Source: Thermogladius calderae 1633
Lineage (GTDB): Archaea; Thermoproteota; Thermoprotei_A; Sulfolobales; Desulfurococcaceae
Reading direction: 5' to 3'
Length of the DNA stretch: 64,000 nucleotides
Assembly (NCBI RefSeq): GCF_000264495.1
Contig: NC_017954.1
Span: forward strand, 186,001-250,000
Below are positions 9,501-18,250 of this stretch, in pieces (position 1 is the first letter of the stretch; each line of letters opens with the position of its first letter). Both the position numbers and the translations under genes were made by a program. The notes beneath the pieces were generated by a model that saw only the letters and a program-made list of their open reading frames with translations, was not told the origin of the DNA and ran no database searches.

Positions 9501-10010
9501 CAGCGGCTGCGCGCTGCAGATCTGGAACGCCGACTGAGCCGCGTTCCTCAGCTCTGCGTACCTGGGTATTATGTTCACGATCCTGTTCCAGTTTATGTCG
9601 AAGAACCCGCCGGGTATCTTGATCATGTTGTATACGTCCTCGGCTGTCAGGTTCTCGTTGTTGGCCACCTTGTAGGCGAGTATCTGGTAGCTGTCCATCC
9701 TACCGGTGGTCACGTAGTCGACCAACTGGTAGAGGAGCGAGCCCGAGAACGTGAAGGTGACCTTGATGTCCGGGTATTTAGAGAGGATGTACGCCATCTT
9801 GTAGTAGTTACCGACGCTGTGCATCCTGACCCAGGGCAACACGAAGTAGGTGCCGTCGGGGCTGTAGTACCAGGGCTGGTGGTAGTGCCATATGAAGGCT
9901 ACGTATATAGGCTGGCTCTCGCCGACCATCACTGGTTGTACTGACACTAATATAGACATAATGAGGACGAGTTGCAGAACTAACAGTATTTTCCTCAATA
10001 TACCACCCAA
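6567..10010 (-). CDS. Secreted, membrane-anchored GH57 amylopullulanase-type glycoside hydrolase
   Basis: 1147 residues. Order: signal peptide (about 5-30); GH57 catalytic domain with HYHQPWYY (about 42), nucleophile motif GVWPAE (Glu near 313) and ALDGENPWENY with the acid/base Asp near 416; a long beta-rich middle; a C-terminal glucodextranase-type carbohydrate-binding module (DPVGDDDGPG onward, about 835-1040); two Thr-rich runs; a hydrophobic anchor (about 1120-1142) and basic tail. Known relatives in Thermococcus hydrolyse alpha-1,4 and alpha-1,6 bonds of starch. It would supply maltodextrins to the adjacent ABC transporter. Start TTG 10010; a second TTG at 9998, with GGTGGT directly upstream of it, is an equally good start. 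Exact specificity is inferred. Confidence 0.88.
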   Translation of the reverse strand: MGGILRKILLVLQLVLIMSILVSVQPVMVGESQPIYVAFIWHYHQPWYYSPDGTYFVLPWVRMHSVGNYYKMAYILSKYPDIKVTFTFSGSLLYQLVDYVTTGRMDSYQILAYKVANNENLTAEDVYNMIKIPGGFFDINWNRIVNIIPRYAELRNAAQSAFQICSAQPLTQQEFIKCVANQFTAGNYSSQRVIDLAVLFNLFWIDPQVAREQYPQVYDLMQRAKSSANPMFTRDDLKLVLSVQKDIMSKITGIYRDLAGKGQAELIPVPYSHPLAPLIADFGWSSDLVAHITRSIELFKTYFSYTPVGVWPAEQAVNDYVLQAFASAGMTWAVTDQSILAATGVDASDINNYGVPWYADYGGSIIYVFFRNTDISNMVSFQYSAWATDSAVNDLVNRVKAAASSATGPRVVVIALDGENPWENYVNFGDDFLNKLYSTLEQLQSQGVIKTITPGEFVRLYSSTAKELPLKQYQYFDLAGKDISNIPPDSYGDGYSMLPVKTVSGRIPEGSWGGNLAMWIGDRQENVAWMWLAKARDEILSKLGVSTLVDAIKVNKDVAEYLLRAEASDWWWWYGQETGSAQTFDPIFKGFLREAYLKAGLTPPAYLNVTAYPDGQPIGWLNPDVPKPVPSSPLGNKLSDWNSLVSAGTALVLPVEPSFVDYAYVGVDGSNLYLAAHFTTASTNGVAVFYMPSPKVSLSPFNPGYNVYPENSTADLGVYLVYAVKVDQATGSAVVLKADGRGGWVAVGTASSKLVQDNGTIVNVAVPWSTLNFTQGDRVYITVASYANGQYVGSSTRLGLVYLVQVPRGAVGGAVVFDMKDPVGDDDGPGGYMYPKANVFVKGVFDLTEFKVVDAGDKLVFTVTLANLGGNPWNGPNGWSLQYVHIYIHTTMSGGRTDTYGLNVNLSTDSAWHIALLLAPGWETDPVPKGQRSALYYYNDTVVVQDTNGFKVYADPTSNSIVAEVPKSMLFDLSNINQWRFAVAVTSYDGYSATKVRAFSVDAEQWVCGTGSKYALAVAKGVAPYVFDILAPTAKDQYEMLNSFDPNTGKLAVIVGFGPSYTTYTPPTATTTTTTTTTTTTPPPTTTTTTTTTTTTTTTTTTTAPVTTPATTPATPPAGAPAVELWVIVVVVVVVLVAAVLLGLRAK
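6702..6806 (-). repeat. Two Thr-codon tracts (stalk of the GH57 enzyme)
   Basis: On the minus strand two runs of Thr codons, 19 and 12 long, are separated by three Pro codons and mixed in all four ACN forms. They encode a rigid glycosylated stalk before the membrane anchor, the same design as in the binding protein but at the opposite protein end. Confidence 0.9.
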
Positions 10011-10130
10011 TTTTATCTTGAAGCCACAAGTTTTAAAACTTAAATTGTTTTTGTATAACGAAACGCTTAAAACGTTTGTTTAAAGATTTAGTTATTTAGG
10101 GTTCCAGAAATAGTGTAGATACGGGTATTT

Positions 10131-11213
10131 ATGGAGACGGGCTTCTCCTGGTTTTGTCCCAAGTGCGGTTTTAGAGAGGAGTTTGGCAAGTCCTACTACT
10201 ACAAGTGCCCGAAGTGTGGAGGCCCCCTGACGATCTCTACTAGCAAGAGATACGAGTTGTCCGAGGGTAAGGGCCTCTACAAGTTCAAGAGCGTTCTCCC
10301 CGTCCTCCCGTACAAGTACACCGGTGAGGGGGGTACACCCCTAGTCGAGGTCGTTGAGGAAGGGGTAAACGTGTGGTTTAAACTCGAATACACGAACCCT
10401 AGCGGTAGCTTCAAGGACAGGGGTACGAGCCTATCCCTCGCATACGCTAAGAGGCTGGGGTACACGAAGGTCGTTGACGACTCCTCCGGTAACACCGCTA
10501 TATCCATATCGCTCTACTCCCGTGTACTCGGGCTAAAGCCCGTCCTCTTCGTGCCCAAGACCGCGCCTGAGGGCAAGAAGAGGGCTCTCAGGTTCCTCGG
10601 GGCCACGCTCTACGAGTCGGAGAGTAGGGGGGCCGCGAGCGTGGACGTGGTTAAGTACGTTGAGAGAAACCCCGGCACGTACTACGTGGCTCACACCTGG
10701 AGCTACTTCTACGTGTTAGGTGCCGCCACCATCTCCTTCGAGGTATTCGAGGAGGCTGGGGTACCGGACTACGTGATAGCCCCCATAGGCTCGGGGGGCC
10801 TACTACTAGGGCTGACACACGGCTTCAAGACGCTCCTCGAACAAGGCCTGACGACCAAGATGCCCAGGGTGATAGGCGTACAGGGCTACAGCGCCCAACC
10901 AGTCAGCGTAGCTCTCAAGGGTGTCGAGACGCCCGGAGAGGACTCCAGCCTAGCCGACGGCATAATGGTCCCCAACCCTCCCAGGCTTGGCGAGATCGTA
11001 GAAGCGATCAAGGAGACGGGTGGAGACGTCTACCTGGTGGGCAACAGCGAAATCAGGGAGGCGTGGTCTAAGCTAATAGACCAGGGCTTCCTCGTAGAGC
11101 CGACCTCGGCAGCCGCGTACGCAGTACTCCAGAAGCTGAAGAGCAGGCTCCAGGGCAAGACAGTGCTGATACCCCTCACCGGCTCGGGGCTGAAGATAAT
11201 ATCGCAGGCCTAG
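10131..11213 (+). CDS. thrC: Threonine synthase
   Basis: 360-residue PLP enzyme converting O-phosphohomoserine to threonine. N-terminal zinc-ribbon-like CPKCGF...CPKCGG (residues 9-31) is typical of archaeal threonine synthases. PLP-lysine motif NPSGSFKDRG (about 88-97), phosphate-binding SSGNTAIS, and the Gly-rich IGSGGLLLG loop are intact. The ATG at 10131 has no clear Shine-Dalgarno; a TTTAAAGATTTA element lies about 45 bp upstream, so the leader is short. It is divergent from the GH57 gene and convergent with the SRP RNA gene, whose 3' end touches this stop codon. No other Thr-pathway gene is adjacent. Confidence 0.93.
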   Translation: METGFSWFCPKCGFREEFGKSYYYKCPKCGGPLTISTSKRYELSEGKGLYKFKSVLPVLPYKYTGEGGTPLVEVVEEGVNVWFKLEYTNPSGSFKDRGTSLSLAYAKRLGYTKVVDDSSGNTAISISLYSRVLGLKPVLFVPKTAPEGKKRALRFLGATLYESESRGAASVDVVKYVERNPGTYYVAHTWSYFYVLGAATISFEVFEEAGVPDYVIAPIGSGGLLLGLTHGFKTLLEQGLTTKMPRVIGVQGYSAQPVSVALKGVETPGEDSSLADGIMVPNPPRLGEIVEAIKETGGDVYLVGNSEIREAWSKLIDQGFLVEPTSAAAYAVLQKLKSRLQGKTVLIPLTGSGLKIISQA

Positions 11214-11507
11214 CCCACGGGCCCGGCCCCGCTGAACCCTACACAGGTTGACCACCAGAGCCGTCCCACGCCCGGCTCAGCCCCGTTGACCCATGAACGC
11301 CAGCGTCCGGGGTTAGGTTGCTCCCTTCCGGGCCTGGCCAGGTTCCCCCAGCTAAGGCGGTTGACCCCTCTCCTCCGAGAGGGGCTCCGCCTCCGCTAGC
11401 CCCATGGGGCGGGGGTCACAGCCTACTGCGTGGGGGATGGTGGGCCTGTGTAGGGCCCAGCGGTTATCTGGCCCCGTGTTACAGGGCCCTACCCGCGGCC
11501 CGTGGGC
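11213..11507 (-). ncRNA. ffs: Signal recognition particle RNA (7S, archaeal SRP RNA)
   Basis: The minus strand carries the conserved domain IV hairpin with CAGGCCCGGAAGGGAGCA (around 11325-11345) and an Alu-domain region with the paired loops near the 5' end. The two ends pair perfectly: GCCCACGGGCC at the 5' end and GGCCCGTGGGC at the 3' end, defining about 295 nt, the usual size for archaeal 7S RNA. It is extremely GC rich. The 3' end overlaps the last base of the thrC stop codon on the opposite strand. Confidence 0.95.
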
Positions 11508-11529
11508 GATATTATATTTTGTCACACGG

Positions 11530-11539
11530 GCTTAAAAAC
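11530..11539 (-). promoter_or_regulatory. Promoter of SRP RNA
   Basis: TTTTTAAGC on the minus strand sits about 25 bp before the deduced 5' end of the RNA at 11507, the correct spacing for an archaeal TATA box. It overlaps the 3' end region of the site-2 protease gene spacer. Confidence 0.6.
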
Positions 11540-11542
11540 ACG

Positions 11543-12613
11543 CTAGGGGACAGGAGCGAGCGATAAGACTAGGGCGAGCAGCGAGGCCGCGTTGACCAAG
11601 AGAGCCGCCTTCTTGAACCTCTCGCCTAAGACCTCGAAGACTATCCTACCCCCGTCCGTGATGAAGAGGGGGGCCGCGTTCAGTATAGCGAGGTTGAAGT
11701 TCACTAGGTAGAGCCAGAAGAAGGCTCTCATGAACTGGACTGCGGGGTAGACCCCGACCGCGTCGATAAGCCAGCTCGCGGGGGGCGTAGTCACGTACAC
11801 GCCCAGCGCCCTCTCGGTAGCGTTTCTCACTATGGAGATAGTCTCGACCACGCCCCTAGGAGTCAGGAGCGTTATGTTCAATACCGTAGTAGTCGTGTTA
11901 GATAGCAGAGACCTTAGGTCTTCTACGCCTCTCAGGCTGACCCCGTTAACGCTCAGCAGGATGCTGTAGGGCTCGATACCAGCTCTGGAGGCGAGGCTGC
12001 CCGGGACTACGCCGGTGACCAGTACACCGCTGGGCGACGCGGCGATATTGAAGAGGGCTAGGCCTAGTAAGCCGAGAGCCAGGTTCGCGGCCACCCCGGC
12101 CGCGAGAATACTCGTTTTAACGAAGCGGCTCGACTTGTTAAAGTCCGACTCCTCGATCTCGGTGAAAGCCAGGGGTACGATGACGGCTACAGCGAGGCCG
12201 AAGGACTTCACTCCCACGTTGTGGCTTACCGCTGTTTTCCCGTGGAAGAGCTCGTGCAAGACCACCGCGACCCCCACGGCTACGACGAAGTAGACCAGGT
12301 CGAGACCCGTGATGTCGACGCCGGGGACGAGGACTCTCAAGGCGCCTGTACCGTTGAGCTTCGCATCGATACCGCTGTACACTACTAGGAAGAACCACGC
12401 GACCGAGACTGCGTATGAGGCGACCAGTAGTACAGACGCCCGCCTCCAGGCTCCACTGGCTCCTCTCACTCTCCCGGCGCGGTAAACGAGTACACCACCG
12501 TACATCAGCCGTATACGCCTCGACTCGAAGAACTCCCTCTTGCGGTAGTAAAGCAGGTTTAGAGTAGACCAGGCGGCCAGTAGACCCCCCAGCACTGTGA
12601 GAGCGGTGTTCAA
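11543..12613 (-). CDS. Site-2 protease family intramembrane metalloprotease with PDZ domain (M50)
   Basis: 356-residue multi-pass membrane protein. Zinc site HELFH (within VVLHELFHGK, about residue 120) and the second site NAAPLFITDGG (about 307) match the HExxH and NxxPxxxxDG motifs of S2P proteases. A PDZ-like domain (about 195-280) sits between them. It presumably cleaves membrane-bound substrates such as anti-sigma-like or regulatory proteins; the archaeal targets are unknown. Start is TTG 12613 behind AAGGGT; no better start exists. It is divergent from the nucleotidyltransferase gene and downstream abuts the SRP RNA promoter. Confidence 0.88.
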   Translation of the reverse strand: MNTALTVLGGLLAAWSTLNLLYYRKREFFESRRIRLMYGGVLVYRAGRVRGASGAWRRASVLLVASYAVSVAWFFLVVYSGIDAKLNGTGALRVLVPGVDITGLDLVYFVVAVGVAVVLHELFHGKTAVSHNVGVKSFGLAVAVIVPLAFTEIEESDFNKSSRFVKTSILAAGVAANLALGLLGLALFNIAASPSGVLVTGVVPGSLASRAGIEPYSILLSVNGVSLRGVEDLRSLLSNTTTTVLNITLLTPRGVVETISIVRNATERALGVYVTTPPASWLIDAVGVYPAVQFMRAFFWLYLVNFNLAILNAAPLFITDGGRIVFEVLGERFKKAALLVNAASLLALVLSLAPVP

Positions 12614-12666
12614 TACTGTAACCCTTACCGAGCTTCTTAATAAGTTCGAAACACCTGCATAGTAAG

Positions 12667-13422
12667 ATGAGCGCCGCTTATAAAAGTGTATTGGAGATGG
12701 TCAGAGAGAAGGTCGAGAAGACGCCCGAATACCGGGAGGTCGAGTACACTCCCGACCACTGGGTGCTACTAGCCGAGTTGAGGAGGACGGCAGGGGAGTT
12801 GATGAGTGTACTGGCCTCTCGCGGGCTGTACTCCGTAGTCCACGGGAGTATCGCTCGGGGCGACGTCCACGAGAAGAGCGATATCGACGTCTTCATACCA
12901 TACGTTATATCGTCCTTCAAGCTCGAGCAAGTCCTGGAAGACGCCGGGCTGAAAGTCTACTCTAGGACCATCATCATGGCCACGCCCCAGAGCACCCCCA
13001 AGGCGTACTACGCTCTAGACCCCGAGGAGAGAGTCGTTATCAGCTACCCGCTCGCAAAGCTGAAGCCCCGCGAGATAGAGTTCTACAAGTTCGGGGGCAT
13101 GCTCGAGCTCGAGGAGCTGGAGAGGGGCGTCCGGAAGCCGGGTGTCAACAAGAAGCTCGTCCTGATAGTCCCCTCGGAGAAGGGCCACCTGGAGGCACCG
13201 GTGATAGGCTTCGAGAGCTACGTGGCTAGGGTCATAGGAGTCAGCGTCGACACAGTCCTTGAGAGGGTGCGGGTCTTGACCAGGAGGGACGAGGTCGGCA
13301 GGACCGGCGTCTTCCTAAAGATAAACGTGCCTTCAACGCTGAGCATCGAAGAGGCCTTAGCCGAGGAGACGACCAGGAACCAGTACTTGCGGAGGGTACT
13401 CGTCGAGGCCGACCTCCTCTGA
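12667..13422 (+). CDS. Nucleotidyltransferase-domain protein
   Basis: 251 residues. The central motif HGSIARGDVHEKSDIDV (about residues 58-74) is the GSxxRGxxxxxSDxD signature of the pol-beta-type nucleotidyltransferase fold, with both metal-binding Asp residues present. The rest is specific to a crenarchaeal family whose substrate I do not know. It starts at ATG 12667 and is followed at once by pelota, suggesting cotranscription and perhaps a role in RNA metabolism, but that is only a guilt-by-association inference. There is no membrane segment or signal. Confidence 0.8.
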   Translation: MSAAYKSVLEMVREKVEKTPEYREVEYTPDHWVLLAELRRTAGELMSVLASRGLYSVVHGSIARGDVHEKSDIDVFIPYVISSFKLEQVLEDAGLKVYSRTIIMATPQSTPKAYYALDPEERVVISYPLAKLKPREIEFYKFGGMLELEELERGVRKPGVNKKLVLIVPSEKGHLEAPVIGFESYVARVIGVSVDTVLERVRVLTRRDEVGRTGVFLKINVPSTLSIEEALAEETTRNQYLRRVLVEADLL

Positions 13423-13432
13423 GGTGCTAAGA

Positions 13433-14488
13433 TTGAAGATCCTCGAAGCAGACGAGAAGAAGGGGGTCTACAAGATCCTGGTCGAGGACGAAGAGGACCT
13501 GTGGGCACTGAGGAACATACTGAGAGAGGGCGACCTGGTCGAGGCTGTTACGACCAGGGAGGTCAAGCCTGGGGAGGGCGGTGAGAGCCGGCGGTTCCCA
13601 ATGGTACTCAGGGTGAGAGTGAAGGACGTAGAATTCCAGCCTTTCACGGACAGGCTCAGGATCAGGGGGGTTGTCGTCGAGGGGCCCGACAAGTTCGGTG
13701 TCGTGGGTAAACACCACACACTCAGCATAAAGCCGGGGGACACCGTGGTCTTCGTCGAGAAGGAGCTCGACGACTTTAGCAGGAGGTTTATCGAGACCTA
13801 CTCGAGGAAGAGGAGGATACTCGTCGTAGCACTAGACTACGACGAGGTCTGCATATCCCTGGTGTCGGAACAGGGTGTCAAGGCTGTGAGAGAGTACTAC
13901 ACCAACCTGCCCGGGAAAGACGCTGTAGAGGAGTACGAGGAATCCGTCAGGAGGATGGTAGAGCAGGTCGTCGAGGAAGTAGTCGAGTACTCCAGGTCGC
14001 TCAGAGTAGACGGCGTCATAGTAGGCTCACCGGGTTTCCTGAAAGACGAGGTCGTAGCCAGGCTGAAGAGCAGGGGGCTCGACAAGCCGCTGTTCGCGGA
14101 CTCCGTATCCTACGGTGGTTGCAAGGGCGTTGACGAGATACTGAGGAGGGGCGGCGAAAAGAACGTCGTGAGGGAGCTGAACATAACGGCGGCCGTGAAG
14201 TACTTCGAGGAGTTCAAGGAAACCGTGACGCGAGACCCGGAGCAGGTGGCCTACGGGCTGGAGAACGTCGCGAAGGCCGTGGAGCCCAACGCTGTGAGAG
14301 TACTACTGGTGTCCAGCAGGCTCCTCTGGTCCGGCGGGGAGGGCGTAGACCCCAACGCCGTCGTGCTCGAGGCCTTCAAGAAGAGAGCCGAGGTCTACAT
14401 CGTGCCACCGGACTCCAACATCGCGCCGGAGCTGGAGGGTTTCGGCGGCATAGTAGCCCTCCTCAGGTTCAGGCTCCCCCTGGGCTAA
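13433..14488 (+). CDS. pelA: Pelota (Dom34), mRNA surveillance protein
   Basis: About 351 residues, with the three pelota/eRF1-like domains: an Sm-like N-terminal domain (MKILEADEKKG...DDLWALRN region), a central domain and a C-terminal domain. With aEF1A/aABCE1 it rescues stalled ribosomes and, in archaea, substitutes for Dom34-Hbs1. I chose TTG 13433 because GAGGTG (13421-13426) is a well-spaced Shine-Dalgarno for it and the family begins MKI; a GTG at 13424 inside that site is the alternative, adding three residues. The gene overlaps nothing and lies 1-10 bp after the nucleotidyltransferase. Confidence 0.93.
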   Translation: MKILEADEKKGVYKILVEDEEDLWALRNILREGDLVEAVTTREVKPGEGGESRRFPMVLRVRVKDVEFQPFTDRLRIRGVVVEGPDKFGVVGKHHTLSIKPGDTVVFVEKELDDFSRRFIETYSRKRRILVVALDYDEVCISLVSEQGVKAVREYYTNLPGKDAVEEYEESVRRMVEQVVEEVVEYSRSLRVDGVIVGSPGFLKDEVVARLKSRGLDKPLFADSVSYGGCKGVDEILRRGGEKNVVRELNITAAVKYFEEFKETVTRDPEQVAYGLENVAKAVEPNAVRVLLVSSRLLWSGGEGVDPNAVVLEAFKKRAEVYIVPPDSNIAPELEGFGGIVALLRFRLPLG

Positions 14489-14565
14489 GTATACCGCACC
14501 CAGTCGTGGCTCTCGTTAAGGTTTATCACGTTCGAAAACATGATTAACCATTGTGAGGTCTAATA

Positions 14566-16968
14566 ATGAAGATAGAGTTCTACATGCTCGACGACACCTA
14601 CGAGGTCGTCGGGAACGAGCCGCACGTCCTCATCTACGGTGTTACCAGGGACGGGAGAAGGGTCGTCCTGAGGGACAGGCGTTTCAGGCCCTACTTCTAC
14701 GTCGTACTGTCGCCCGACGCCGACCCCGACACCGTCGCGAAGAAAATCAAGGCCCTCTCCGAGACGTCCTCGCCCATTATAGACGTGAGCGTCGTGGACA
14801 AGAAGTACTTTGGCAGGCCCGTCAAAGCCCTCAAAGTCACGACCGTGATACCGGAGAGTGTTAGGAGGTACAGAGAGAAGGTCAAGGGCGTACAGGGGGT
14901 CGCCTACGTTCTCGAGGCGGACATCAGGTTCAGCCTGAGGTACGTCCTAGACCACGGGCTTAGACCGTGCGGCTGGCACGTAGCAGAGGTCACCGAGATC
15001 CCAAAGAAGCCCGGCCTGAGAGTAGACGCCGAGTACGAGGTGACCGGCCCGATCGAGTCGCTCGAGGACTCAACACCGCCCCGCGACTTGAGGATACTCG
15101 CCTTCGACATCGAGACGTACACGAAGACGGGCAGCCCCAAGCCCAGCCAAGACCCCGTCATCATCATTGGAGTAATGAACGACAAGGGGGAGCTGAGGTC
15201 CTTCACCTCGGACGGCCTAGACGACAAGAAGGTCATACAGGAGTTCGTCAAGTACGTACAGGAGTACGACCCCGACATAATCGTAGGCTACAACTCCGAC
15301 GCCTTCGACTGGCCGTACCTGCTGGAGAGAGCCAAGAGAGTAGGCGTCAAACTAGAGGTCACCCGCAGACTGGGCGTGGAGCCCCAGACCAGCACTTACG
15401 GGCACGTGAGTATACAGGGCAGGCTTAACGTGGACCTCTACAGGTTCGCGGAGGAGATACCCGAGATAAAGGTGAAGAGCCTCGACGTGGTCGCGGAGTA
15501 CCTAGGCGTGATGAAGAGGAGCGAGAGGACTCTAGTCGAGTACACCGACTTCCCGAAGTACTGGGACGACCCGTCGAAGAGAGGAGTGCTCGTGAAGTAC
15601 AACCAAGACGACGTTAGGTCTACCATGGGCTTAGCCGAGAAGTTCCTGCCCTTCGCGATGCAGCTGTCCTACGTAACGAGGCTCCCGCTAGACCAGGTGG
15701 GCGCGGCAAGTGTCGGTAACAGGCTAGAGTGGTTCCTGATGTACGAGGCGATGAAGGCGGGGGAGCTGATACCCAACAGGGAGGAGAAGGAGGCCGAGCC
15801 GTACAAGGGCGCCGTGGTCCTCCAGCCCGTTAGAGGCATACACGACAACGTAGCCGTGCTAGACTTCTCCAGTATGTACCCCAACCTGATGATCAAGTAC
15901 AACGTGGGCCCCGACACCATTGAGAGAGCGGGCGAGTGCGATGTCGGGACCCACAACATAGCACCCGAGGTAGGGCACTGCTTCAGGAGAGAGCCGCCCG
16001 GCTTCTTCAAGGACGTCTTGACTAAACTACTCGAGCTAAGGAAGTCTATTAGGAGCGAGATGAAGAAGTACAAGCCCGACACCGTGGAGTACAGGATACT
16101 GGACGAAAGGCAGAGAGCTATCAAGATACTGGCCAACGCGACGTACGGCTACATGGGCTGGGTCGGGGCCAGGTGGTACTGCCGCGAGTGCGCTGAGGCC
16201 GTGACAGCCTGGGGTAGGGCCACGATCACCAACGTCATCAAGTACGCAGAGGGGCTAGGCCTGAAGGTCATATACGGCGACACGGACTCGATCTTCGTCA
16301 AGTACGACAAGGAGAAGGTCGACAAGCTCATCAAGTACGTGGAAGAGGAGCTCGGCTTAGAGATCAAGATCGACAAGCTCTACACCAGGGTCTTCTTCAC
16401 AGAGGCGAAAAAGAGGTACGCAGGGCTCCTCGAGGACGGGCGCGTCGACATAGTGGGCTTCGAGGCTGTCAGGGGCGACTGGGCCGAAATAGCCAAGGAG
16501 GTCCAGGAGGAGATAACCGAGATACTGTTGAAAGACGGCGACTTGAACAAGGCCATCGAGTACGTGAGGAGCGTCGTGAGCCAGGTCAAGTCCGGGAGTG
16601 TACCAGTAGAGAAGCTAGTAATATGGAAGACCCTGACCAAGAGGCCTGAGGAGTACTCGGCTGAGGCCCCCCACGTGTCGGCCGCTAGAAAGCTGATGAA
16701 GAGAGGAGTCCGCGTCGACATCAACGACAAGATCGGCTACGTGGTCGTGAAGGGGGCCGGCAAGATATCCGACAGGGCCGAGCCGTACATATTCGTGAAG
16801 GACCCCAAGTCGGTTGACGACGCGTACTACGTAGACCACCAGATAATACCCGCCGCTATGAGAATACTCGAGTACTTCGGGGTGTCCGAGGCGCAGTTGA
16901 AGAAGACTTCGCAACAGGCCCCTAGCCAGAAGAGCCTGCTAGACTTCCTGAAACAGAAGAAAAACTAG
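14566..16968 (+). CDS. polB: DNA polymerase family B (PolB3-like)
   Basis: 800-residue replicative/repair polymerase. Exonuclease motifs FDIET (about 179), NSDAFDWPY (about 243) and YNQDD (about 345) retain all acidic residues, so proofreading should be active. Polymerase motif A DFSSMYPNL (about 433), motif B KILANATYG (about 519) and motif C YGDTDS (about 571) are intact. The C-terminus QKSLLDFLK (about 786) is a PCNA-binding PIP box. No intein interrupts the motifs. Length fits the crenarchaeal PolB3 group rather than the longer PolB1; the subgroup is inference. The N-terminal uracil-reading pocket region (RRFRPYFYV) is conserved. ATG 14566 follows GTGAGGTC. Confidence 0.95.
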   Translation: MKIEFYMLDDTYEVVGNEPHVLIYGVTRDGRRVVLRDRRFRPYFYVVLSPDADPDTVAKKIKALSETSSPIIDVSVVDKKYFGRPVKALKVTTVIPESVRRYREKVKGVQGVAYVLEADIRFSLRYVLDHGLRPCGWHVAEVTEIPKKPGLRVDAEYEVTGPIESLEDSTPPRDLRILAFDIETYTKTGSPKPSQDPVIIIGVMNDKGELRSFTSDGLDDKKVIQEFVKYVQEYDPDIIVGYNSDAFDWPYLLERAKRVGVKLEVTRRLGVEPQTSTYGHVSIQGRLNVDLYRFAEEIPEIKVKSLDVVAEYLGVMKRSERTLVEYTDFPKYWDDPSKRGVLVKYNQDDVRSTMGLAEKFLPFAMQLSYVTRLPLDQVGAASVGNRLEWFLMYEAMKAGELIPNREEKEAEPYKGAVVLQPVRGIHDNVAVLDFSSMYPNLMIKYNVGPDTIERAGECDVGTHNIAPEVGHCFRREPPGFFKDVLTKLLELRKSIRSEMKKYKPDTVEYRILDERQRAIKILANATYGYMGWVGARWYCRECAEAVTAWGRATITNVIKYAEGLGLKVIYGDTDSIFVKYDKEKVDKLIKYVEEELGLEIKIDKLYTRVFFTEAKKRYAGLLEDGRVDIVGFEAVRGDWAEIAKEVQEEITEILLKDGDLNKAIEYVRSVVSQVKSGSVPVEKLVIWKTLTKRPEEYSAEAPHVSAARKLMKRGVRVDINDKIGYVVVKGAGKISDRAEPYIFVKDPKSVDDAYYVDHQIIPAAMRILEYFGVSEAQLKKTSQQAPSQKSLLDFLKQKKN

Positions 16969-18165
16969 CTATGTGAACTCGGAGAACGTCAGTACTAGTA
17001 CTTCGGGCGGTTTAAGGGTTATCTTGCCCACTTTGGCCCCGACGAGTATCTTAACGTTTTTCTCCACCGCCTTGTCAAGGAGCCTCTGCGTCACGATACC
17101 GTCGAACACGACCGCGTTTACCGAGCCCTCCTGCACGTTTGACAGCTCGTCTACCAGGTCTCTAGTCGGTATCCTCTTTATCTTACCCCAGTTACTGTCG
17201 TACAAGATAGCCTCGAGGGTGCCTACCAGGGACTTTATGTCCTCCACGACCGTGGAGGGTATCACCACCTCCTCCCTTGTTACCTCCTCGGTCTCCTTCC
17301 TCAGCCTCTCTTGCGCCTGGAGTAGTTGCTGAGCGTCCTTAACGCCCTCTTTCGATAGCTCCTCGAGGTAGGTCTTGTAGTCCACAGCCTTGCTCAATGC
17401 CTCCTCGATGTCCTTGCCCGTTAAGTCCTCTACCTCCTTGCCCGGCGGCGCTCTCGCGATCAGGTCCACCTTGATGCTCCTGAGCAACTCTCTCAGTATC
17501 AGGTCGCCTATGTGGTCCCCGTCCACGAAGACTATTGTCTTCTTCTTCCTCGCCAGCTCTTTCACCGTGTCGGGGACTTTCCTCGCGCCGCCTATCGCTA
17601 TGACGTTGGTCTTACCATACCTCAGAAGGTTTATGACGTCGGCTCTCCCCTCGACAATTATCACCGTGTCGGACTTGTCTACGTCGGGGCCTGCTGGAAG
17701 CTCTTCTTTACCGTAGGATATCGGCTCGGGTACTTTGAGCATCTCCTGTATGTCTCTCAGTATCTCTTTTATGTCAACGGTCTTCTCCTTACCCCATCTC
17801 CTGAGTATGTCGACAGCCCTGTCCATTATCTTCTTGAGCCTCTCGATCCTCAGGTCGACTATCTCGGTTACCTCGACTTTGGCATCGTAGGGGCCTACCC
17901 TATCGACGATCTCGATCATGGCCGCCAGTAGTGCTGTCTCGACCCTGTCGAGGTTGCTCGGTATCTGGATCTCCCCCACAGTCTTGCCGCCCTGGGTCTT
18001 CATATTCACTATTATCCTTCCCACCCTGCCCTTGTCCTGGAGGGCCTTCAAGTCGAACTGCTCGCCGAACAACCCCTCTGTTTGACCGAAGAGAGCGCCG
18101 ATTATGTCGTGCTTCTCCACGATGCCGTCTACCTGGATACGTGCCCTGATAAGGTACTTGCTCAT
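16969..18165 (-). CDS. dnaG: Archaeal DnaG-like primase
   Basis: About 398 residues. The N-terminal archaeal DnaG module (KYLIRARIQVDG...FGQTEGLFGEQFDL) is followed by a TOPRIM domain with VIIVEGRADVINLLR (Glu) and VFVDGDHIGD (DxD-like) in the middle. Archaeal DnaG has primase activity and is also a structural subunit of the RNA exosome. The start is taken at ATG 18165, which matches the family start MSKYLIRA; TTG 18186 and GTG 18174 are upstream alternatives. A TTTAAAAAC element about 30 bp upstream suggests a nearly leaderless mRNA. Its stop is adjacent to the convergent polB stop, pairing two replication genes tail to tail. Confidence 0.93.
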   Translation of the reverse strand: MSKYLIRARIQVDGIVEKHDIIGALFGQTEGLFGEQFDLKALQDKGRVGRIIVNMKTQGGKTVGEIQIPSNLDRVETALLAAMIEIVDRVGPYDAKVEVTEIVDLRIERLKKIMDRAVDILRRWGKEKTVDIKEILRDIQEMLKVPEPISYGKEELPAGPDVDKSDTVIIVEGRADVINLLRYGKTNVIAIGGARKVPDTVKELARKKKTIVFVDGDHIGDLILRELLRSIKVDLIARAPPGKEVEDLTGKDIEEALSKAVDYKTYLEELSKEGVKDAQQLLQAQERLRKETEEVTREEVVIPSTVVEDIKSLVGTLEAILYDSNWGKIKRIPTRDLVDELSNVQEGSVNAVVFDGIVTQRLLDKAVEKNVKILVGAKVGKITLKPPEVLVLTFSEFT

Positions 18166-18250
18166 ATACTCCACGCTACTAGCCAAACAGATCTCAATTC
18201 TTAATAATGTTTTTAAAGACCTAAATTAAGGCTGTTTAAGCAAGGCTCCT

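Noticed and set aside
14566-16968. Intein in PolB (also checked in RadA and reverse gyrase)
   Set aside because: Catalytic motifs are uninterrupted and lengths are normal.
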